Positions 6,451 through 7,217 of a stretch of DNA of 7,217 nucleotides are shown in pieces. This stretch comes from an uncultured Bacillus sp. (lineage in GTDB: Bacteria; Bacillota; Bacilli; Bacillales; DSM-1321). A program made the translations under genes and the position numbers. The notes under the pieces were generated by a model, which was not told the origin of the DNA, did not search any database, and saw only the letters and a list, made by a program, of their open reading frames with translations. The stretch is from the NCBI GenBank assembly GCA_934215995.1, contig CAKQBC010000119.1, positions 1 to 7,217 of the forward strand, written 5' to 3'. Each line of letters starts with the position of its first letter. Positions within the stretch are counted from its first letter, which is position 1.

Positions 6451-6465
6451 CGGGAGTTTTTCTTT
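6431..6465 (+). terminator. Intrinsic terminator of ywpF, overlapping its stop codon
   Basis: AAACTCCCG (6431-6439) and CGGGAGTTT (6451-6459) form a perfect 9-bp stem; the T-rich tract runs TTTTTCTTT. The 11-nt loop (6440-6450) contains the last codons and the TGA stop of ywpF, so the left arm is coding. Confidence 0.85.
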
Positions 6466-6493
6466 AGAAAAGGACAGGTTCACCCCTGTCCTT
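6466..6493 (-). terminator. Terminator of the acidic lipoprotein gene, GGACAGG palindrome
   Basis: AAGGACAGG (6470-6478) and CCTGTCCTT (6485-6493) form a perfect 9-bp stem with a 6-nt loop, seven bases beyond the lipoprotein stop. Read on the minus strand the stem ends in CCTT and runs into TTC, a short T-tract. The palindrome belongs to the same GGGACA-type family as the elements at 39-59 and 71-97, here apparently serving as a terminator. Confidence 0.6.
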
Positions 6494-6499
6494 GCCTTT

Positions 6500-6817
6500 T
6501 TACTTATCTTTATTATCTTTATCCTGCATATCTTTGTTATCTTCGATTGCATCTTCGCCCGGCTCGTTGTTATCTTCCATCATGTCGCCGTCATCATCTG
6601 TGTTGATATCGTTGTCATCCGTATTTTCGTTCAGATCATTAGTCATATCGCCGTTGTCACCGTTGCCGCCGTTCATACCGCCTTCATCTACGTTTCCATT
6701 ATCCTCCGTAATTGTATCATCTTCCGGCGGCGGATCCTGGTTATCTGTGGCACAGCCTGCTAGAAGCATGGCAGAAAGTACTGATCCTCCGATAAGTGTT
6801 AAAAGCTTTTTATTCAT
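6500..6817 (-). CDS. Small, highly acidic lipoprotein
   Basis: This 105-residue precursor starts MNKKLLTLIGG, has a short hydrophobic stretch (about 5-20) and a lipobox LAGC (19-22), so Lgt and LspA should lipidate and cleave it at C22 for anchoring outside the membrane. The mature part (83 residues) is almost wholly hydrophilic: about 23 Asp, 8 Glu and 15 Asn, plus Gly, no aromatics and no further cysteine; it must be disordered or cation-bound. I see no named domain. The ATG at 6817 is chosen over the one at 6835 because AAAGGAGC (6832-6825) lies between them, eight bases before 6817. Asp/Asn/Gly clusters (GGNGDNGD, NTDDND, DDDGD) recall calcium-binding loops without an exact EF-hand. A metal-binding or cell-surface spacer role is possible but unproven. 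Confidence 0.85.
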   Translation of the reverse strand: MNKKLLTLIGGSVLSAMLLAGCATDNQDPPPEDDTITEDNGNVDEGGMNGGNGDNGDMTNDLNENTDDNDINTDDDGDMMEDNNEPGEDAIEDNKDMQDKDNKDK

Positions 6818-6918
6818 CGTAAAAGCTCCTTTCATAAGGTTTTATTGTTGACCTGCTGCATTGGTCTTCCTTTATATTTCCCAAAAACCGAAACAACTTG
6901 CATATTTTTTTACAGAAA

Positions 6919-6945
6919 AAATCCCGTACGCTTCGTACGGGATTT
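6919..6945. terminator. Bidirectional intrinsic terminator after fabZ
   Basis: AAATCCCGTACG (6919-6930) and CGTACGGGATTT (6934-6945) form a perfect 12-bp stem around a 3-nt loop. On the minus strand the stem runs into TTTTTT, on the plus strand into TTTCTTTT, so it can stop either direction. It starts nine bases beyond the fabZ stop and insulates the lipoprotein gene from the fabZ transcript. Between it and the lipoprotein start, a TATAAA (6876-6871, minus) is a possible -10 without a convincing -35. Confidence 0.88.
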
Positions 6946-6954
6946 CTTTTATCA

Positions 6955-7217
6955 TTACCTTTCAATTGCAAACATAATTTCAGCTTCCATCGCCACTTCG
7001 CCCTCTACAGTCGCAACGGCTTTTCCTTTTCCGATTCCCCTGCGGACGGAGAGCAGTTCGACTTCCATGATGAGTGTATCGCCCGGCCGCACCTGGCGTT
7101 TCCAGCGGCATTTCTCCACACCGGCAAAAAAGGCAAGCTTTCCTTTATATTCATCCAGTGACAGCAGGGCAACAGCACCTGTCTGTGCACAGGCTTCAAG
7201 CGTCAGGCATCCTGGAA
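6955..7217 (-). CDS. fabZ: 3-hydroxyacyl-[ACP] dehydratase FabZ, C-terminal part
   Basis: Only the last 86 residues are in the window; the upstream part, with the catalytic His of the HFPxxP motif, lies beyond position 7217. The visible part begins [18 protein letters not shown], the conserved FabZ helix whose Glu (in LEACAQ) is the second catalytic residue. It continues with the hot-dog-fold strands [20 protein letters not shown] and [23 protein letters not shown], ending ER-stop. FabZ dehydrates 3-hydroxyacyl-ACP to trans-2-enoyl-ACP in type II fatty-acid elongation, in the cytosol. The usual PGV before the helix is PGC here, probably a harmless variant. In B. subtilis fabZ lies in the same ywp neighbourhood, supporting synteny. 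Confidence 0.93.
   Translation of the reverse strand, partial: PGCLTLEACAQTGAVALLSLDEYKGKLAFFAGVEKCRWKRQVRPGDTLIMEVELLSVRRGIGKGKAVATVEGEVAMEAEIMFAIER

Noticed and set aside
6185..6763. 192-residue hydrophobic plus-strand ORF that looks membrane-like
   Set aside because: It is an out-of-frame reading of ywpF continued through the antisense of the Asp/Asn-rich lipoprotein; GAT/GAC/AAT codons read antisense give Ile, Val and Leu, creating false hydrophobicity.
6818..6835. ATG at 6835 as start of the lipoprotein
   Set aside because: The good ribosome binding site AAAGGAGC lies after it, and the start at 6817 gives a standard short lipoprotein signal peptide.
6871..6899. Sigma-B or sigma-A promoter for the lipoprotein
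   Set aside because: TATAAA and GGGAAA-like motifs exist on the minus strand, but the matching GTTT or TTG elements are at the wrong distance.

Overview
The window looks like a core chromosomal segment of a Bacillaceae member (Bacillus/Cytobacillus-type Firmicute). The evidence is strong Shine-Dalgarno sites of the AGGAGG type, moderate GC, and a gene set recalling the Bacillus subtilis ywq/ywp region: ywqB-ywqA, the competence SSB ssbB (ywpH), ywpF and fabZ (ywpB). No tRNA, rRNA, CRISPR array, transposase or phage gene was seen.

Layout. Positions 1-117 hold an extended -10 promoter and two GGGACA-type palindromes in a leader of roughly 95 nt. Positions 118-4549 are a two-gene plus-strand operon with an 8-bp overlap: ywqB (SWIM zinc-finger protein) and ywqA (SNF2/RapA-type ATPase). 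It ends in a strong intrinsic terminator that lies inside the 3' end of a convergent, AT-rich minus-strand gene (4557-4943). That gene encodes a 128-residue protein I do not recognise, and its promoter matches the sigma-H consensus as I recall it. After a hairpin at 5061-5084 comes a minus-strand pair: ssbB (5355-5723), then a translationally coupled 63-residue coiled-coil protein (5167-5358). The 268-bp divergent gap between ssbB and ywpF contains a quasi-tandem array of AAAA-N5-TTTT boxes just upstream of the ssbB -35 element, the expected pattern for the competence regulator ComK. ywpF (5992-6450) stops inside the loop of its own terminator. It converges on a small, very acidic lipoprotein gene (6500-6817, minus). 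A perfect 12-bp bidirectional terminator (6919-6945) separates that gene from the 3' end of fabZ (6955-7217, minus, cut by the window edge).

How the parts relate. The SWIM/SNF2 pair is probably a co-translated nucleic-acid or transcription-complex remodelling module. ssbB with its coiled-coil partner and ComK-like control forms a likely competence (DNA uptake) unit. The neighbouring sigma-H-type gene suggests a second transition-phase gene beside it. YwpF and the lipoprotein have no assigned function; FabZ belongs to fatty-acid elongation. The least-described elements are the small coupled ORF, the sigma-H-linked orphan and the reiterated AT-box array.
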